A stretch of DNA of 64,000 bases from Archivesica marissinica (GCA_014843695.1 CM026401.1:51825450-51889449), one strand, 5' to 3'. Shown: positions 11,783-26,185, numbered from the stretch's first letter. Translations and numbers: made by a program. The notes: generated from the sequence alone by a model not told the origin.

Positions 11783-13109
11783 TAGTTTAGTTTAATCATA
11801 TGTTATTGCTATATACATGTACATAATAAATTCAAAGACATATATAATAAGAGCAAAAGCAAATGGGTTGGGCCACAAGTTCTGAACAACATTAGTAATT
11901 GGCCCTTCCCATGAGAGTATGTTGAACTTAGTGCAATACTGGCGAATATGTAACGTATGGCATGCATATTTGAAGTTTAATGAGATATTATTTATCAAGT
12001 CGAAAGGCAATTGAAGCAGTGTTTGAATGATAAAAATAAAAAACTCAACGTTTACTACCGCTGTTGCTAGGTTCTGTTCCCCAGGTGAGAGGTCCCCGTG
12101 GTGCGCTCGATCGGGAGTAATATCATAGCGAATGTTGTGTTGCTAACGTGATCACAAATTAGAAACGCTTTGATTGTTTAATATACTTTTGAACTGCTGC
12201 AAATATAATTATATTTTCGTTCTCATTGAGTGTTTCGCGGCCATGTAAAAGCAGGTTGACACTAAGGGGATGAAAAGCTCTAGTTTCATTGAATAGAGTA
12301 ATTCTTTGAACAGTAAATTTATTACATTGAAAGAAAAAATGTTCTGAATCTTCGATTTGGGAGTCATAGTCACAGTGTGGATTTACTCGTATGTAATTAT
12401 TGAACAGGTCATTGTTTAGATTGCTGCACTTGTTTCGTAGTCGGGCATGAAGTACCGAGAGTGATCGTTCGCCATATAAAAAGTGTTTAGGTACGATGGG
12501 TGCTTTGAACATTTCACTTAGTCACGAATTAAATATATTTAGTGATTCGGCATTTCGGATACTTGCGTCAAGTGAATTCCATAGAGCTGTTGAGGATGGT
12601 ATGAACGAGTTATTATAGACTTGTGTTCGCCTTGCGATTGTTGTATAGTTGTCATTATTACGTAATGGGTAGTCTGTAGTTTCAGATACGATATTAGGGG
12701 AAATGTTTCTAAGGTAACTCGGTATAAGACCTTGTTTTGCTTTAAAAACAGTGATAAGTTTTTGAATTTTGCGTCTATCAGATAACGGTACCCAACCAAT
12801 TTCTTTCGTTAATAAATGGATCGATACGGACCTTATGAGTCCTGTTACTACGCGTGCCGCTTCGAATTGTAATAGTTCTAACGATCTCTTTTCGTACTCG
12901 GTACACCCATCCCATTCGACAGAAGCGTATTCCAAAATGGGCCTCATATACGATATATAAATTTGGTTAATAGTATTTCTCTTTAGTTTATATTTCACCG
13001 CTCTCATTGAACTTAAAACGTTCGTCATAATGTTCATGCATCCCACTCGACTAGCTAAATTCCAGGTTAGAGGATTAGAAAAATACTTTGTTTTCTTGCA
13101 AACTTTCAC
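11783..13109 (-). mobile_element. 5'-truncated non-LTR retrotransposon (LINE)
   Basis: The minus strand carries the C-terminal end of a LINE ORF2 (12159-13109) followed by a 3' UTR of about 375 bp. The UTR block around 11855-11915 resembles other LINE-end fragments at 34741-34875, 35010-35150 and 62880-63066. The 5' part, including the RT catalytic core, is missing, as is usual for incomplete target-primed reverse transcription. No target duplication was identified. Confidence 0.8.
12159..13109 (-). pseudogene. LINE ORF2 C-terminal part, one in-frame stop
   Basis: The frame encodes the thumb and C-terminal region of a non-LTR reverse transcriptase of the kind common in marine invertebrates. 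The YISYMRPILEYASVEWDG motif lies near residue 55, followed by a TALWNSLD motif. A cysteine/histidine motif lies near the end (NPHCDYDSQIEDSEHFFFQC), typical of the C-terminus of these proteins. A single TGA at 12524-12522 splits the frame and both halves stay in the same register. Upstream coding sequence, including the FADD box, is absent. The piece is therefore a dead 5'-truncated copy, about 300 codons of a protein usually near 900. Confidence 0.8.
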
Positions 13110-13179
13110 TCAACACATTGTATATACAATATACATGTACTTCATATACATGTAACTAAACTAAATTGTTGCAGATATG

Positions 13180-13535
13180 TTCGCCTCCGTGGCCGAGTGG
13201 TTAAGATCGCTGACATGTCACTGTAACCTATCATCACTGATAATCTAGGGTTCCAGTCCCGCTCATTCTGAGCCCTGCTCATACTGTGTCTCTTTATATA
13301 TGAAACAGCTGGCAGTTTAAACTTTATTTATTTTACGATTGCGAAGCAAGTTCTAACAACTTATATTAATCACTCTCGTTGGCGCGGGTGAAAGCGTATA
13401 TGTGGTCATTCGTGTGGGAGGAAACCGGAGTACCCGGATAAAACCCACATGTCCGATCTGGCGACCACCGTACCATCTCACATCTCAGCTAGCAGTTTCT
13501 TACGGAGGTTGGTGCACCAAGTAAAAGCTTTTGCA
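13180..13535 (+). mobile_element. SINE-2 split by a SINE-3
   Basis: The head CTCCGTGGCCGAGTGGTTAA and body run to 13318. They resume at 13499 with TCTTACGGAGGTTGGTGCAC after the SINE-3 at 13319-13485. Confidence 0.8.
13319..13485 (-). mobile_element. SINE-3, head-less, nested in SINE-2
   Basis: Body and tail on the minus strand (AAACCGGAGTACCCGG, ACAACTTATATTAATCACTC). Flanked by CAGCTGGCAGTTT (13306-13318) and CAGCTAGCAGTTT (13486-13498), a 13-bp target duplication with one change. Confidence 0.85.
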
Positions 13536-14061
13536 GATATTCCTTTTACTCCCGTAAACTGTGGTTGGGACATTTGAAACCGAACAGACTGTACCTGTAA
13601 TATAATTGTTGCAGATATTCCTTTGGCTCCTGTAAACTTACTAAGGATCTTGTAACAGAGGACCTTCACATTGATACAGTGGTTACTTTGAACTGATAGC
13701 TTAGCAGTGTGTCGTTCCTACGAAAATAGAAATAACCCCATAAAAATGGCGACACGAACGTATCATTTTAGCTTTTAATCTTCCTAGAAAACGCAGTCGT
13801 CCAAATGCATTTATGCGGTTGCGACTTAAAATAAATTGAATCAGTCAGTCAGTAATTTTAGCTAACTATTGTGACAGCATAGCTTTACAACGTAAGGAAA
13901 TTCATTCACACGAGCTTGAACAATAGTATCCATAAAGCTCCACACACATTGAACCTCTATCCTAGGATCACATTTAGATACAATTAATGAATAGGGTCCT
14001 AGGGTAGAACTACAATGCGTTTGGTGATTAATGAATACAATCTCAAGCTCCTACGATCCTA
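13536..14061. other. No gene; remnant SINE tail
   Basis: Contains a local direct repeat (TGCAGATATTCCTTT at about 13531 and 13610). A SINE-tail-like end (ATGCGGTTGCGACTTAAAAT, near 13815) is also visible. Confidence 0.4.
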
Positions 14062-17000
14062 CCGCCGATGATAGAGACAGCATAGATTTACCATGTAGTT
14101 ACAGAGACAGCATATATTTACCATGTGTAATGATAGAGACAGCATATATTTACCATGTGTAATGATAGAGACAGCATAGATTTACCATGTAGTTACAGAG
14201 ACAGCATAGATTTAACATGTGTAATGATAGAGACAACATAGATTTACCATGTAATGATAGAGACAGCATAGATTTACCGTGTGTAATGATAGAGACAGCA
14301 TAGATTTACCATGTGTAATGATAGAGACAACATAGGTTTACCATGTGTAATGATAGAGACAACATAGATTTACCATGTGTAATGATAGCCATAGCATAGA
14401 TTTACCATGTGTAATGATAGCGACAGCATAGATTTAACATGTAGTTACAGAGACAGCATAGATTTAACATGTGTAATGATAGAGACATCATAGATTTACC
14501 ATGTGTAATGATAGAGACGGCATAGATTTACCATGTAGTTACAGAAATAGCATAGATTTACCATGTAGTTACAGAAACAGCATTTATTTACCATGTGTAA
14601 TGATAGAGACAGCATAGATTTACCATGTAGTTACAGAAACAACATAGATTTACCATGTAGTTACAGAAACAGCATATATTTACCATGTGTAATGATAGAG
14701 ACAGCGTAGATTTAACATGTGTAATGATAGAGACAGCATAGATTTACCATGTGTAATGATAGAGACAGCATAGATTTACCATGTAATGATAGAGACAGCA
14801 TCGATTTACCATGTAGTTACAGAAACAGCATAGATTTACCACATAGTTACAGAAACAACATAGATTTACCATGTGTAATGATAGAGACAACATCGATTTA
14901 CCATGTGTAATAATAGAGACGGCATAGATTTACCATGTAGTTACAGAGACAGCATAGATTTACCATGTGTAATGATAGAGACAGCGTAGATTTAACATGT
15001 GTAATGATAGAGACAGCATAGATTTACCATGTGTAATGATAGAGACAGCATAGATTTACCATGTAATGATAGAGACAGCATCGATTTACCATGTAGTTAC
15101 AGAAACAGCATAGTTACCACATAGTTACAGAAACAACATAGATTTACCATGTGTAATGATAGAGACAGCATAGATTTACCATGTAATGATAGAGACAGCA
15201 TCGATTTACCATGTAGTTACAGAAACAGCATAGATTTACCATGTAGTTACAGAAACAACATAGATTTACCATATAGTTACAGAAACAGCATAGATTTACC
15301 ATGTGTAATGATAGAGACAGCATATATTTACCATTTAATGATAGAGACAGCATCGATTTACCATGTAGTTACAGAGACAGGATATATTTACCATGTGTAA
15401 TGATAGAGACAGCATAGATTTACCATGTGTAATGATAGAGACAGCATAGATTTAACATGTGTAATGAGAGAGACAGCATAGATTTAACATGTGTAATGAT
15501 AGAGACAGCATAGATTTACCATGTGTAATGATAGAGACAGCATAGATTTACCATGTGTAATGATAGAGACAGCATAGATTTACCATGTAGTTACATAGAC
15601 AGCATAGATTTAACATGTGTAATGATAGCGACAACATAGATTTAACATGTGTAATGATAGAGACAGCATAGATTTACCATGTAGTTACAGAGACAGCATA
15701 GATTTACCATGTGTAATGATAGAGACAGCATAGATTTACCATGTGTAATCATAGAGACAGCATAGATTTACCATGTAATGATAGAGACAGCATCGATTTA
15801 CCATGTAGTTACAGAGACAGCATAGATTTAACATGTGTAATGATAGAGACAGCATAGATTTACCATGTAGTTACATAGACAGCATAGATTTAACATGTGT
15901 AATGATAGAGACAACATAGATTTACCGTGTAATGATAGAGACAGCATAGATTTAACATGTAATGATAAGACAGCATAGATTTACCAGTGTAATGATAGAG
16001 ACAACATAGATTTAACATGTGTAATGATAGAGACAGCATAGATTTACCATGTAGTTACAGAGACAGCATAGATTTACCATGTGTAATGATAGAGACAGCA
16101 TAGATTTACCATGTGTAATCATAGAGACAGCATAGATATAACATGTGTAATGATAGAGACAGCATAGATTTACCATGTAGTTACAGAGACAGCATAGATT
16201 TAACATTTGTAATGAGAGAGACAGCATAGATTTACCATGTGTAATGATAGAGACAGCATAGATTTAACATGTGTAATGATAGAGACAGCATAGATTTACC
16301 ATGTGTAATGATAGAGACAGCATAGATTTACTATGTAGTTACATAGACAGCATAGATTTAACATGTAATGATAGAGACAGCATAGATTTACTATGTAGTT
16401 ACATAGACAGCATAGATTTAACATGTGTAATGATAGCGACAACATAGATTTAACATGTGTAATGATAGAGACAGCATAGATTTACCATGTAGTTACAGAG
16501 ACAGCATAGATTTACCATGTGTAATGATAGAGACAGCATAGATTTACCATGTAATTACAGAAACAGCATAGATTTACCATGTAATTACAGAAACAGCATA
16601 GATTTACCATGTAATTACATAGACAGCATAGATTTACCATGTGTAATGATAGAGACAGCATAGATTTACCATGTAGTTACATATACAGCATAGATTTAAC
16701 ATGTGTAATGATAGAGACAACATAGATTTAACATGTGTAATGATAGAGACAGCATAGATTTACCATGTAGTTACAGAGACAGCATAGATTTACCATGTGT
16801 AATGATAGAGACAGCATAGATTTAACATGTGTAATGATAGAGACAGCATAGATTTAACATGTGTAATGATAGAGACAGCATACATTTACCATGTAATGAT
16901 AGAGACAGCATCGATTTACCATGTAGTTACAGAGACAGCATATATTTATCATGTGTAATGATAGAGACAGCATAGATTTACCAGGTGTAATGATAGAGAC

Positions 17001-20000
17001 AGCATATACTTAACATGTGTAATGATAGAGACGGCATAGATTTACCATGTAGTTACAGAAACAGCATAGATTTACCATGTAGTTACAGAAACAGCATAGA
17101 TTTACCATGTGTAATGATATAGATAGCATAGATTTACCATGTGTAATGATAGAGACAACATAGATTTACCATGTAATGATAGAGACAGCATCGATTTACC
17201 ATGTAGTTACAGAGACAGCATATATTTACAATGTGTAATGATAGCGACAGCATAGATTTACCATGTGTAATGATAGAGACAGCATAGATTTAACATGTGT
17301 AATGATAGAGACGGCATAGATTTACCATGTAGTTACAGAAGCAGCATAGATTTACCATGTGGTTACATAGACAGCATATATTTAACATGTGTAATGATAG
17401 ATACAGCATAGATTTACCATGTAGTTACAGAGACAACATAGATTTAACATGTGTAATGAGAGAGACAGCATAGATTTACCATGTGTAATGATAGAGATAG
17501 CATAGATATACCATGTGCAATGATAGAGACAGCATAGATTTACCATGTAGTTACATAGACAGCATAGATTTAACATGTGTAATCATAGAGACAACATAGA
17601 TTTAACATGTGTAATGATAGAGACAGCATAGATTTACCATGTAGTTACAGAGACAGCATAGATTTACCATGTGTAATGATAGAGACAGCATATATTTAAC
17701 ATGTGTAATGATATAGACAGCATAGATTTACCATGTATTATGATAGAGACAGCATAGATTTAACATGTGTAATGATAGAGACAGCATAGATGTACCATGT
17801 GTAATGATAGAGACAGCATACATCTACCATGTAATTATAGAGACAGCATCAATTTACCATGTAGTTACAGAGACAGCATATATTTACCATGTGTAATGAT
17901 AGAGACAGCATAGATTTACCAGGTTTAATGATAGAGACAGCATATATTTAACATGTGTAATGATAGAGACGGCATAGATTTACCATGTAGTTACAGAAAC
18001 AGCATAGATTTACCATGTAGTTACAGAAACAGCATAGATTTACCATGTGTAATGATATAGACACCATAGATGTACCATATGTAATGATAGAGACAGCATA
18101 GATTTACCATGTAGTTACATAGACAGCATAGATTTAACATGTGTAATGATAGAGACAGCATAGATTTACCATGTGTAATGATAGAGACAGCATACATTTA
18201 CCATGTAATGATAGAGACAGCATCGATTTACCATGTAGTTACAGAGACAGCATATATTTACCATGTGTAATGATAGAGACAGCATATATTTACCAGGTGT
18301 AATGATAGAGACAGCATATATTTAACATGTGTAATGATAGAGACGGCATAGATTTACCATGTAGTTACAGAAACAGCATAGATTTACCATGTAGTTACAG
18401 AAACAGCATAGATTTACCATGTGTAATGATAGAGACAGCATACATTTACCATGTAATGATAGAGACAGCATCGATTTACCATGTAGTTACAGAGACAGCA
18501 TATATTTACCATGTGTAATGATAGAGACAGCATATATTTACCAGGTGTAATGATAGAGACAGCATATATTTAACATGTGTAATGATAGAGACGGCATAGA
18601 TTTACCATGTAGTTACAGAAACAGCATAGATTTACCATGTAGTTACAGAAACAGCATAGATTTACCATGTGTAATGATAGAGACAGCATACATTTACCAT
18701 GTAATGATAGAGACAGCATCGATTTACCATGTAGTTACAGAGACAGCATATATTTACCATGTGTAATGATAGAGACAGCATAGATTTACCAGGTGTAATG
18801 ATAGAGACAGCATATATTTAACATGTGTAATGATAGAGACGGCATAGATTTACCATGTAGTTACAGAAACAGCATAGATTTACGATGTAGTTACAGAAAC
18901 AGCATAGATTTACCATGTGTAATGATATAGACAGCATAGATTTACCATGTGTAATGATAGAGACAGCATAGATTTACCATGTAGTTACATAGACAGCATA
19001 GATTTAAGATGTGTAATGATAGAGACAACATAGATTTAACATGTGTAATGATAGAGACAGCATAGATTTACCATGTAGTTACAGAGACAGCATAGATTTA
19101 CCATGTGTAATGATAGAGACAGCATAGATTTAACATATGTAATGATAGAGACAGCATAGATGTACCATGTGTAATGATAGAGACAGCATACATTTACCAT
19201 GTAATGATAGAGACAGCATCGATTTACCATGTAGTTACAGAGACAGAATATATTTACCATGTGTAGTGATAGAGACAGCATAGATTTACCAGGTGTAATG
19301 ATAGAGACAGCATATATTTAACATGTGTAATGATAGAGACGGCATAGATAGATTTACCATGTAGTTTCATAAACAGCATAGATTTACCATGTAGTTACAG
19401 AAACAGCATAGATTTACCATGTGTAATGATAGAGACAGCATAGATTTACCATGTAGTTACATAGACAGCATAGATTTAACATGTGTAATGATAGAGACAA
19501 CATAGATTTATCATGTGTAATGATAGAGACAGCATAGATTTACCATGTAGTTACAGAGACAGCATAGATTTACCATGTGTAATGATATAGACAGCATAGA
19601 TTTACCATGTGTAATGATAGAGACAGCATAGATTTACCATGTGTAATGATAGAGACAGCATAGATTTAACATGTGTAATGATAGAGACAGCATAGATGTA
19701 CCATGTGTAATGATAGAGACAGCATACATTTACCATGTAATGATAGAGACAGCATTGAGTTACCTTGTAGTTACAGAGACAGCATAGATTTACCATGTGT
19801 AATGATAGAGACAGCATAGATTTAACATGTGTAATGATAGAGACGGCATAGATTTACCATGTAGTTACAGAAACAGCATAGATTTACCATGTGTAATGAT
19901 ATAGACAGCATAGATTTACCATGTAGTTACAGAGACAGCATAGATTTACCATGTATTATGATAGAGACAGCATATATGTACCATGTGTAATGATAGAGAC

Positions 20001-23000
20001 AGCATAGATTTACCATGTGTAATGATAGAGACAGCATAGATTTACCATGTAGTTACAGAGACAACATAGATTTACCATGTAATGATAAAGACAGCATTGA
20101 TTTACCATGTAGTTACAGAGACAGCATAGATTTACCGTGTAATGATAGAGACAGCATAGATTTACCATGTAGTTACAGAGACAGCATAGATTTACCATGT
20201 AGTTACAGAGACAGCATAGATTTACCATGTAGTTACAGAAACAGCATAGATTTACCATGTGTATTGATAGAGACAGCATATATTTAACATGTGTAATGAT
20301 AGAGACGGCATAGATTTACCATGTAGTTACAGAAATAGCATTGATTTACCATGTAGTTACAGAAACAGCATATATTTACCATGTGTAATGATAGAGACAG
20401 CATAGATGTACCATGTGTAATGATAGAGACAGCATACATTTACCATGTAATGATAGAGACAGCATCGATTTACCTTGTAGTTACAGAGACAGCATATATT
20501 TACCATGTGTAATGATAGAGACAGCATAGATTTACCAGGTGTAATGATAGAGACAGCATAGATTTAACATGTGTAATGATAGAGACAGCATAGATTTACC
20601 AGGTGTAATGATAGAGACAGCATATATTTAACATGTGTAATGATAGAGACGGCATAGATTTACCATGTAGTTACAGAAACAGCATAGATTTACCATGTGT
20701 AATGATAGAGACAGCATAGATTTACCATGTAGTTACATAGACAGCATAGATTTAACATGTGTAATGATAGAGACCACATAGATTTACCATGTGTAATGAT
20801 AGAGACAGCATAGATTTACCATGTGTAATGATAGAGACAGCATAGATTTACCATGTGTAATGATAGAGACAGCATAGATTTAACATGTGTAATGATAGAG
20901 ACAGCATCGATGTACCTTGTAGTTACAGAGACAGCATAGATTTACCATGTGTAATGATATAGACAGCATAGATTTACCATGTAGTTACAGAGACAGCATA
21001 GATTTACCATGTATTATGATAGAGACAGCATATATGTACCATGTGTAATAATAGAGACAGCATAGATTTACCATGTGTAATGATAGAGACAGCATAGATT
21101 TACCATGTAGTTACAGAGACAACATAGATTTACCATGTAATGATAAAGACAGCATTGATTTACCATGTAGTTACAGAGACAGCATAGATTTACCGTGTAA
21201 TGATAGAGACAGCATAGATTTACCATGTAGTTACAGAGACAGCATAGATTTACCATGTAGTTACAGAGACAGCATAGATTTAACATGTAGTTACAGAAAC
21301 AGCATAGATTTACCATGTGTATTGATAGAGACAGCATATATTTAACATGTGTAATGATAGAGACAACATAGATTTAACATGTGTAATGATAGAAACGGCA
21401 TAGATTTACCATGTAGTTACAGAAATAGCATTGATTTACCATGTAGTTACAGAAACAGCATATATTTACCATGTGTAATGATAGAGACAGCATAGATGTA
21501 CCATGTGTAATGATAGAGACAGCATACATTTACCATGTAATGATAGAGACAGCATCGATTTACCTTGTAGTTACAGAGAAAGCATATATTTACCATGTGT
21601 AATGATAGAGACAGCATAGATTTACCAGGTGTAATTATAGAGACAGCATAGATTTAACATGTGTAATGATAGAGACGGCATAGATTTACCATGTAGTTAC
21701 AGAAACAGCATAGATTTACCATGTGTAATGATATAGACAGCATAGATTTACCATGTAGTTACAGAGACAGCATAGATTTACCATGTATTATGATAGAGAC
21801 AGCATATATGTACCATGTGTAATGATAGAGACAGCATAGATTTACCATGTGTAATGATAGAGACAGCATAGATTTACCATGTAGTTACAGAGACAACATA
21901 GATTTACCATGTAGTTACAGAGACAGCATAGATTTACCGTGTAATGATAGAGACAACATAGATTTATCATGTGTAATGATAGAGACAGCATAGATTTACC
22001 AGGTGTAATGATAGAGACAGCATAGATTTAACATGTGTAATGATAGAGACGGCATAGATGTACCATGTAGTTACAGAAACAGCATAGAATTACCATGTGT
22101 AATGATATAGACAGCATAGATTTACCATGTAGTTACAGAGACAGCATAGATTTACCATGTATTATGATAGAGACAGCATATATGTACCATGTGTAATGAT
22201 AGAGACATCATAGATTTACCATGTGTAATGATAGAGACAACATAGATTTACCATGTAATGATAAAGACAGCATTGATTTACCATGTAGTTACAGAGACAG
22301 CATAGATTTACCATGTATTATGATAGAGACAGCATATATGTACCATGTGTAATGATAGAGACATCATAGATTTACCATGTGTAATGATAGAGACAGCATA
22401 GATTTACCATGTAGTTACAGAGACAACATAGATTTACCATGTAATGATAAAGACAGCATTGATTTACCATGTAGTTACAGAGACAGCATAGATTTACCGT
22501 GTAATGATAGAGACAGCATAGATTTACCATGTAGTTACAGAGAGAGCATAGATTTACCATGTAGTTACAGAGACAGCATAGATTTACCATGTAGTTACAG
22601 AAACAGCATAGATTTACTATGTGTATTGATAGAGACGGCATAGATTTACTATGTAGTTACAGAAATAGCATATATTTACCATGTGTAATGATAGAGACAG
22701 CATAGATTTACCAGGTGTAATGATAGAGACAGCATAGATTTAACATGTGTAATGATAGAGACGGCATAGATGTACCATGTAGTTACAGAAACAGCATAGA
22801 TTTACCATGTGTAATGATATAGACAGCATAGATTTACCATGTAGTTACAGAGACAGCATAGATTTACCATGTATTATGATAGAGACAGCATATATGTACC
22901 ATGTGTAATGTTAGAGACAGCATAGATTTACCATGTGTAATGATAGAGACAGCATAGATTTACCATGTAGTTACAGAGACAACATAGATTTACTATGTAA

Positions 23001-25512
23001 TGATAAAGACAGCATTGATTTACCATGTAGTTACAGAGACAGCATAGATTTACCGTGTAATGATAGAGACAGCATAGATTTACCATGTAGTTACAGAGAC
23101 AGCTGAGATTTACCATGTAGTTACAGAAACAGCATAGATTTACCATGTGTATTGATAGAGACAGCATATATTTAACATGTGTAATGATAGAGACAACATA
23201 GATTTAACATGTGTAATGATAGAGACGGCATAGATTTACCATGTAGTTACGGAAATAGCATTGATTTACTATGTAGTTACAGAAACAGCATATATTTACC
23301 ATGTGTAATGATAGAGACAGCATAGATTTACCATGTAGTTACAGAAACAACATAGATTTACCATGTAGTTACAGAAACAGCATATATTTACCATGTGTAA
23401 TGATAGAGACAGCATAGATTTAACATGTGTAATGATAGAGACAACATCAATTTACCATGTGTAATGATAGAGACGGCATATATTTACCATGTAGTTACAG
23501 AGACAGCATAGATTTACCATGTGTAATGGTAGAGACAGCGTAGATTTAACATGTGTAATGATAGAGACAGCATAGATTTACCATGTAATGATAGAGACAG
23601 CATCGATTTACCATGTAGTTACAGAAACAGCATAGATTTACCACATAGTTACAGAAACAACATAGATGTACCATGTAGTTACAGAGACAGCATATATTTA
23701 CCATGTGTAATAATAGAGACAGCATAGATTTACCATGTGTAATGATAGAGACAGCATCGATTTACCATGTAGTTACAGAGACAGCATATATTTACCATGT
23801 GTAATGATAGAGACAGCATAGATTTACCATGTGTAATGATAGAGACAGCATAGATTTAACATGTGTAATGATAGAGACGGCATAGATTTACCATGTAGTT
23901 ACAGAAACAGCATAGATTTACCATGTAGTTACAGAAACAGCATAGATTTACCATGTAGTTACATAGACAGCATATATTTAACATGTGTAATGATAGAGAC
24001 AGCATAGATATATCATGTAGTTACAGAGACAACATAGATTTAACATGTGTAATGAGAGAGACAGCATAGATTTACCATGTAGTTACATAGACAGCATAGA
24101 TTTAACATGTGTAATGATAGAGACAACATAGATTTAACATGTGTAATGATAGAGACAGCATAGATTTACCATGTAGTTACAGAGACAGCATAGATTTACC
24201 ATGTGTAATGATAGAGACAGCATAGATGTACCATGTGTAATAATAGAGACAGCATACATTTACCATGTAATGATAGAGACAGCATCGATTTACCATGTAG
24301 TTACAGAGACAGCATATATTTACCATGTGTAATGATAGAGACAGCATAGATTTACCTGGTGTAATGATAGAGACAGCATAGATTTAACATGTGTAATGAT
24401 AGAGACGGCATAGATTTACCATGTAGTTACAGAAACAGCATAGATTTACCATGTAGTTACAGAAACAGCATAGATTTACCATGTGTAATGATATAGACAG
24501 CATAGATTTACCATGTACTTACAGAGACAGCATAGATTTACCATGTATAATGATAGAGACAGCATAGATGTACCATGTGTAATGATAGAGACAGCATAGA
24601 TTTACCATGTGTAATGATAGAGACAGCATAGATTTACCATGTGGTTACAGAGACAACATAGATTTACCATGTAATGATAAAGACAGCATAGATTTACCAT
24701 GTAGTTACAGAGACAGCATAGATTTACCGTGTAATGATAGAGACAGCATAGATTTACCATGTAGTTACAGAGACAGCATAGATTTACCATGTAGTTACAG
24801 AAACAGCATAGATTTACCATGTAGTTACAGAAACAACATATATTTACCATGTAGTGACATAGACACCATAGATTTACCATGTAGTTACAGAGACAACATA
24901 GAGTTACCATGTAGTTACAGAAACAACATAGATTTACCATGTAGTTACAGAAACAACATTGATTTACCATGTAGTTACAGAAACAACATAGATTAACATG
25001 TAGTTACAGAGGCAACATATATTTACCATGTAGTCACAGAAACAACATAGATTTACCATGTAGTTACAGAGACAACATAGATTTACCATGTAGTTACAGA
25101 GACAACATAGATTTACCATGTAGTTACAGAGACAACATAGATTTACCATGTAGTTAGAGACAACATAGATTTACCATGTAGTTACGGAGACAACATAGAT
25201 TTACCATGTAGTTACGGAGACAACATAGATTTACCATGTGTAATGATAGAGACAGCATAGATTTACCAGGTGTAATGATAGAGACAGCATAGATTTAACA
25301 TGTGTAATGATATAGACAGCATAGATTTACCATGTAGTTACAGAGACAACATAGATTTACCATGTAGTTACAGAGACAACATAGATTTACCATGTAGTTA
25401 CAGAGACAACATAGATTTACCATGTGTAATGATAGAGACAACATAGATTTACCATGTAATTACAGACACAACATAGATTTACCATGCAGTTAGAGGCAGC
25501 ATAGATTTACCA
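14062..25512. repeat. Satellite B, 30/32-bp monomer array
   Basis: An 11.4-kb head-to-tail array of roughly 370 monomers sharing GACAGCATAGATTTACCATG. The other half of each monomer is either TGTAATGATAGA (32- or 30-bp forms) or TAGTTACAGA (30-bp form). Higher-order blocks are present. The last ~700 bp consists mainly of the 30-bp type with GACAACATAG. Frames on both strands (NDRDSIDLPC, MVNLCCLYHY) follow from the 30-bp period and are not genes. Confidence 0.98.
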
Positions 25513-25600
25513 TGTAGTGACGTTCATCTAGCCGCCGAGATAGCATATCTGAGGCATCATTGAGGTATGTGATCAAGCGCTCAACTTCATTGACAGACAT
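25490..25600 (-). CDS. Short protein-like fragment at the satellite edge
   Basis: Just outside satellite B the minus strand reads MSVNEVERLITYLND followed by ASDMLSRRLDERH, then enters the satellite and stops. The composition is protein-like (amphipathic, charged) and differs from the satellite frames. A possible splice acceptor (TGTTTTAG) lies just upstream of the ATG on the minus strand. I do not recognise a family. It may be a relic exon truncated by satellite expansion or chance. Confidence 0.2.
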   Translation of the reverse strand: MSVNEVERLITYLNDASDMLSRRLDERHYMVNLCCL

Positions 25601-25661
25601 CGCAAGAGTCTTCTCTCTAAAACATGACTAGTATTCAATACAGGAATACAGGGTTGTGTGC

Positions 25662-26185
25662 TTTATGTTTATTTATCGTTGCTACCGGGTGCCTATATGA
25701 GCTTCCAGAAGAGATTAGTCATTTTAGATTTTGTTTGGAGGATAGTGCAATGATACAGATATAGACCCATTCCAGAGTCTCCTCTGGTTCTTTTACGTGG
25801 ACGATGTAAAGCACCGATACGAGACCTCGATTTAATGTCCAATCTGAAAGACTTTGATTGTATTCGGGTCAGACGGGGAATTGAACCTGCTATCACTCGA
25901 TTACCAGTCCAACGTGTTAGTATATACAAATTTATTTTAGCTCGATTGCGAAACAAGTTATTTCAACTTATATAAATCACTCTCGAGATCTCATTCCTAA
26001 TGGAATCCATCGCCACGAGGGAGAGAGAAGAGGCAACGTGGAATTTAAATGCCTTGCCTAAGGGCACAATCGTAACGGCTCCAGTGGGGCTCGAACACCG
26101 GACCTTTCGCACCTGAAGCGAACGCGCATCCACTGCGCTATCACGACGTGTTAACCAATGGACTACATATCCGTCCGTGAATACA
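25662..26185 (-). mobile_element. SINE-4 split by a SINE-1
   Basis: The minus-strand SINE-4 body lies at 25662-25911 (TCTCCTCTGGTTCTTTTACG on plus). The tRNA-like head continues at 26154-26185 beyond the inserted SINE-1. Confidence 0.8.
25920..26145 (-). mobile_element. SINE-1, full-length, nested in SINE-4
   Basis: Full SINE-1 with head, flanked by ACGTGTTA at 25912-25919 and 26146-26153 inside the SINE-4 head. Confidence 0.9.

Noticed and set aside
15144..25149. Many 60-130-codon frames on both strands (MVNLCCLYHY, CNDRDSIDLPC)
   Set aside because: They are products of a 30-bp period divisible by three, open on both strands, and change frame with 32-bp units. No domain or gene context.
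14062..25512. Array of 30-32-bp repeats resembling a CRISPR array
   Set aside because: There are no unique spacers: adjacent monomers abut and both halves are repeated. The surrounding sequence is eukaryotic.
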